From GCA-2737725 sp965229355 (GTDB taxonomy: Bacteria > Pseudomonadota > Alphaproteobacteria > Rhodospirillales > Rhodospirillaceae), in the NCBI GenBank assembly GCA_965229355.1, contig OZ245869.1:4154001-4218000 (forward strand): a stretch of 64,000 bases of DNA, given 5' to 3'. Positions 62,244 through 64,000 of the stretch are shown piece by piece (position 1 is the stretch's first letter; every line of letters begins with the position of its first letter). The position numbers were made by a program, and so were the translations under genes. Below the pieces are notes generated by a model. It had not been told where the DNA came from and did not search any database. It saw nothing but the letters and a program-made list of their open reading frames with translations.

Positions 62244-62289
62244 TTTAAGTTTCTAAATTATGGGGCGGCTGCGTTCTGAGCCTGAACCG

Positions 62290-63402
62290 TTAGCTCTGAA
62301 CCAAAGGGATATAAGCTTCAAGGAACGCATTGCAATCGGCTTCTGTTGTCTCAGGCCCAATGCTCACGCGAATGGCATTGGCGATAAGGTCATCGGCCAC
62401 ACCCATCGCTTTCAACACATGCGACAGCGACACCTTACCCGACGAACAAGCCGACCCGGTGCTCACACAGATGCCAGCCAAATCCAGGTTCATCACCTGC
62501 GTTTGCGCCGAGACCTTGGGCGCTGAGACACACATGGTGTTTGGCAAACGCGGCGTAGCCTTGCCATGAATCACAGCACCCGGCACGGCCTGAACAATAC
62601 GCGCTTCCATTGCATCGCGCAGTTTTTCAACGCGGGGCGCTTCGGCCAGAATTTTCGGCAATGCTTTTGCCGCAGCGCCAAAGCCTGCAATACCGATCAC
62701 GTTCTCAGTCCCTGAGCGGCGCGACTTCTCTTGGCCCCCGCCTTCAAAGATCGGCGTGAGGGATAAGCCAGGCCGATAGACCAACGCACCGACACCTTTG
62801 GGGCCGCCAAACTTGTGCGCTGAAATACTAATCGCATCAGCGCCCAGCTCTTTCATCTGAAACGCGACCCGGCCCGGCGCTTGGATGGTGTCACAATGCA
62901 GATAACCACCGGCCTCGTGAACCAATGCGGCAATCTCAGCGATGGGTTGAATCGCGCCGGTTTCATTGTTGGCCAGCATGACTGAAACCAACACTGGCGC
63001 TTTTTGCGCCTTCAGACGCGCGGCTAAAACCTTCAGATCAACCAGACCATTGGCATCGACGGGCAAGAAGCTGTCGACATCGGTCATATTCGCAATCACC
63101 GACGGATGCTCAACGGCGGAACACCACGCTGCCGTGCACTTCATGGCGCGGCCAATGCCTTTAATCGCCAACGCGTTGGCTTCGGTACCGCTGCCGGTAA
63201 ACACAACTTGCGCCGGGTTACCGCCAACCATAGCGGCTACAGCTTCGCGCGCATCCTCAACAACTGCGCGCGCGGCGCGCCCTGCCCGATGCACAGAGGA
63301 TGGATTACCGCCCACATCAAAGGCCGCTGTCATGGCGGCTTTGGCGTCCGGGGATACAAACGTGGTGGCGTTATAGTCGAGGTAAATCGGCATACGGGTC
63401 AT
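62290..63402 (-). CDS. cysteine desulfurase, NifS/IscS class
   Basis: 370 residues, a PLP enzyme that removes sulfur from cysteine for Fe-S clusters and thio-modification of tRNA. His99 (VEHPSV) stacks on PLP, Lys197 in SAHKFGGPKG binds it, and persulfide Cys319 lies in STGSACSSGKVS. YLDYNATT at the N-terminus is diagnostic. A second ATG three codons in is an equally good start. It sits between an Rrf2 regulator and a ferredoxin; IscU/IscA and Suf genes are not in the window. It could be IscS itself or the extra desulfurase found with alphaproteobacterial suf operons. Confidence 0.95.
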   Translation of the reverse strand: MTRMPIYLDYNATTFVSPDAKAAMTAAFDVGGNPSSVHRAGRAARAVVEDAREAVAAMVGGNPAQVVFTGSGTEANALAIKGIGRAMKCTAAWCSAVEHPSVIANMTDVDSFLPVDANGLVDLKVLAARLKAQKAPVLVSVMLANNETGAIQPIAEIAALVHEAGGYLHCDTIQAPGRVAFQMKELGADAISISAHKFGGPKGVGALVYRPGLSLTPIFEGGGQEKSRRSGTENVIGIAGFGAAAKALPKILAEAPRVEKLRDAMEARIVQAVPGAVIHGKATPRLPNTMCVSAPKVSAQTQVMNLDLAGICVSTGSACSSGKVSLSHVLKAMGVADDLIANAIRVSIGPETTEADCNAFLEAYIPLVQS

Positions 63403-63455
63403 GGTGACCCGATTATAGCAACCGACCGCAGCAGAGAAGTGAGGAAATCGCGCGC

Positions 63456-63887
63456 TTATTCTGCGGCTAATGCAACGCCCAATTTGCTGTGCTGACCCGA
63501 GGCCACATCAGCGATGCTGATGGTAGACAGGAAACGCAGAACTTCTTTATCCAGCGCCACCCACAGGCCAGCCACAGAAGCCCCAGCCCGGGCCGTTTCA
63601 GCCTCATCAGCGTCGCCACCCACGCTCTTAGCCGCAGCCAGGGCGGTAAAGACGTCAGCGACCTTGATCTCGTCTGGGGTGCGGGCCAGCAGGTAGCCAC
63701 CACCCGGACCGCGGACGCTCTTCACAAAGCCCCCCTGACGCAGCAGCGCAAACACCTGTTCCAAGTACGAGACCGAGACCGATTGGCGATCAGCGATCTC
63801 AGACAGGGCCACAGGGCGCTTGGTTTGGCTTTGGGCAAGGTCGACCAGGGCAGCGACGGCATAGCGGGAGCGAGACGAGTTGCGCAC
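63456..63887 (-). CDS. Rrf2-family regulator, IscR-like but without cysteines
   Basis: 143 residues from GTG 63887 with AAGGGG about 7 bases upstream; the frame from 63932 adds 15 residues. The winged-helix Rrf2 domain is clear: SSRSRYAVAALVDLAQ, ALSEIADRQSVSVSYLEQVF, GGFVKSVRGPGGGYLLAR. Context (cysteine desulfurase next, 53 bases) argues for the IscR role of controlling Fe-S biogenesis. In the region that carries three cluster-binding Cys in classical IscR, this protein has AKSVGGDADEAETARAGASV with none, and no Cys elsewhere. It may bind DNA without a cluster or sense through partners. Confidence 0.88.
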   Translation of the reverse strand: MRNSSRSRYAVAALVDLAQSQTKRPVALSEIADRQSVSVSYLEQVFALLRQGGFVKSVRGPGGGYLLARTPDEIKVADVFTALAAAKSVGGDADEAETARAGASVAGLWVALDKEVLRFLSTISIADVASGQHSKLGVALAAE

Positions 63888-64000
63888 GGATAACCCCTTG
63901 ATTTTCAGCGTTATTATCAAGGCGCCGCTCATGGAACGAACGCCATATTATTAACCCTGATACGGCTCAGGACACCCGCTGGATCAATGCAACCCCAGCC

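Noticed and set aside
63967..64000. Possible C-terminus of another minus-strand gene (AGVALIQRVS then stop)
   Set aside because: Only ten codons lie inside the window, too little to support a gene call.

Overview
The window looks like chromosomal DNA of an alphaproteobacterium, probably Rhodospirillales-like. Base composition is mid-50s % GC by eye. The elongator tRNA-Met, the IscR/cysteine desulfurase/ferredoxin group, the TPR-glycosyltransferase-like protein and the PAS+MCP chemoreceptor pairs are typical of that class. No ribosomal genes or phage are present, so the lineage call is inference.

Layout. 1-720: end of an unknown minus-strand gene and a cluster of palindromic repeats. 714-9949: oxidoreductases and accessory genes (aldo-keto reductase, FAD oxidoreductase, two paralogous membrane-anchored proteins, aldehyde dehydrogenase, an orphan peptide-type binding protein, a paraoxonase-like lactonase). 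10061-14464: sensory island with two near-identical PAS + MCP gene pairs (split Aer-like receptors) around a CheY-like receiver; both pairs carry the same upstream element. 14536-20205: hydrolase, PAS membrane protein, SPOR lipoprotein, Tat-signal MDR oxidoreductase, membrane protein. 20354-23806: large secreted metzincin. 23929-27383: Old Yellow Enzyme-type reductase divergent from a LexA/CI-like regulator, with repeated TGCGCA operator-like sites and a possible attenuator between them. 27471-33129: small exported proteins, a second orphan binding protein, CMD-family, DUF188 and HSL-type hydrolase genes. 33263-36742: hybrid histidine kinase and NarL-type regulator. 37051-40440: pyrophosphatase-like protein, small proteins, TPR protein, tRNA-Met with a clear promoter. 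40657-44595: large secreted repeat/propeller protein sharing a C-terminal module with the metzincin. 44670-51951: HPP-CBS membrane protein, MFS transporter with a catalytically degenerate hydrolase, DUF1838 protein, TonB-dependent receptor. 52025-53507: an SbtA-like fragment and mnmA. 53773-61897: two giant tandem paralogues built only of octapeptide repeats. 61905-63887: ferredoxin, cysteine desulfurase and Rrf2 regulator (Isc-type Fe-S assembly).

The strongest candidate for something undescribed is the pair of giant proteins at 53773-57732 and 58112-61897. Each is an uninterrupted run of 8-residue units (163 and 156 by hand parsing) without a single register break. The units are arranged in a 24-unit (192-residue) super-repeat that itself divides as 7+7+10. 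A second candidate is the about 220-residue secreted module found twice in the metzincin and twice in the propeller protein. Both are sequence observations; their functions are unknown.

Many starts were moved from the longest open frame to an internal start backed by a Shine-Dalgarno sequence, a signal peptide or a paralogue. These choices are stated in each entry.
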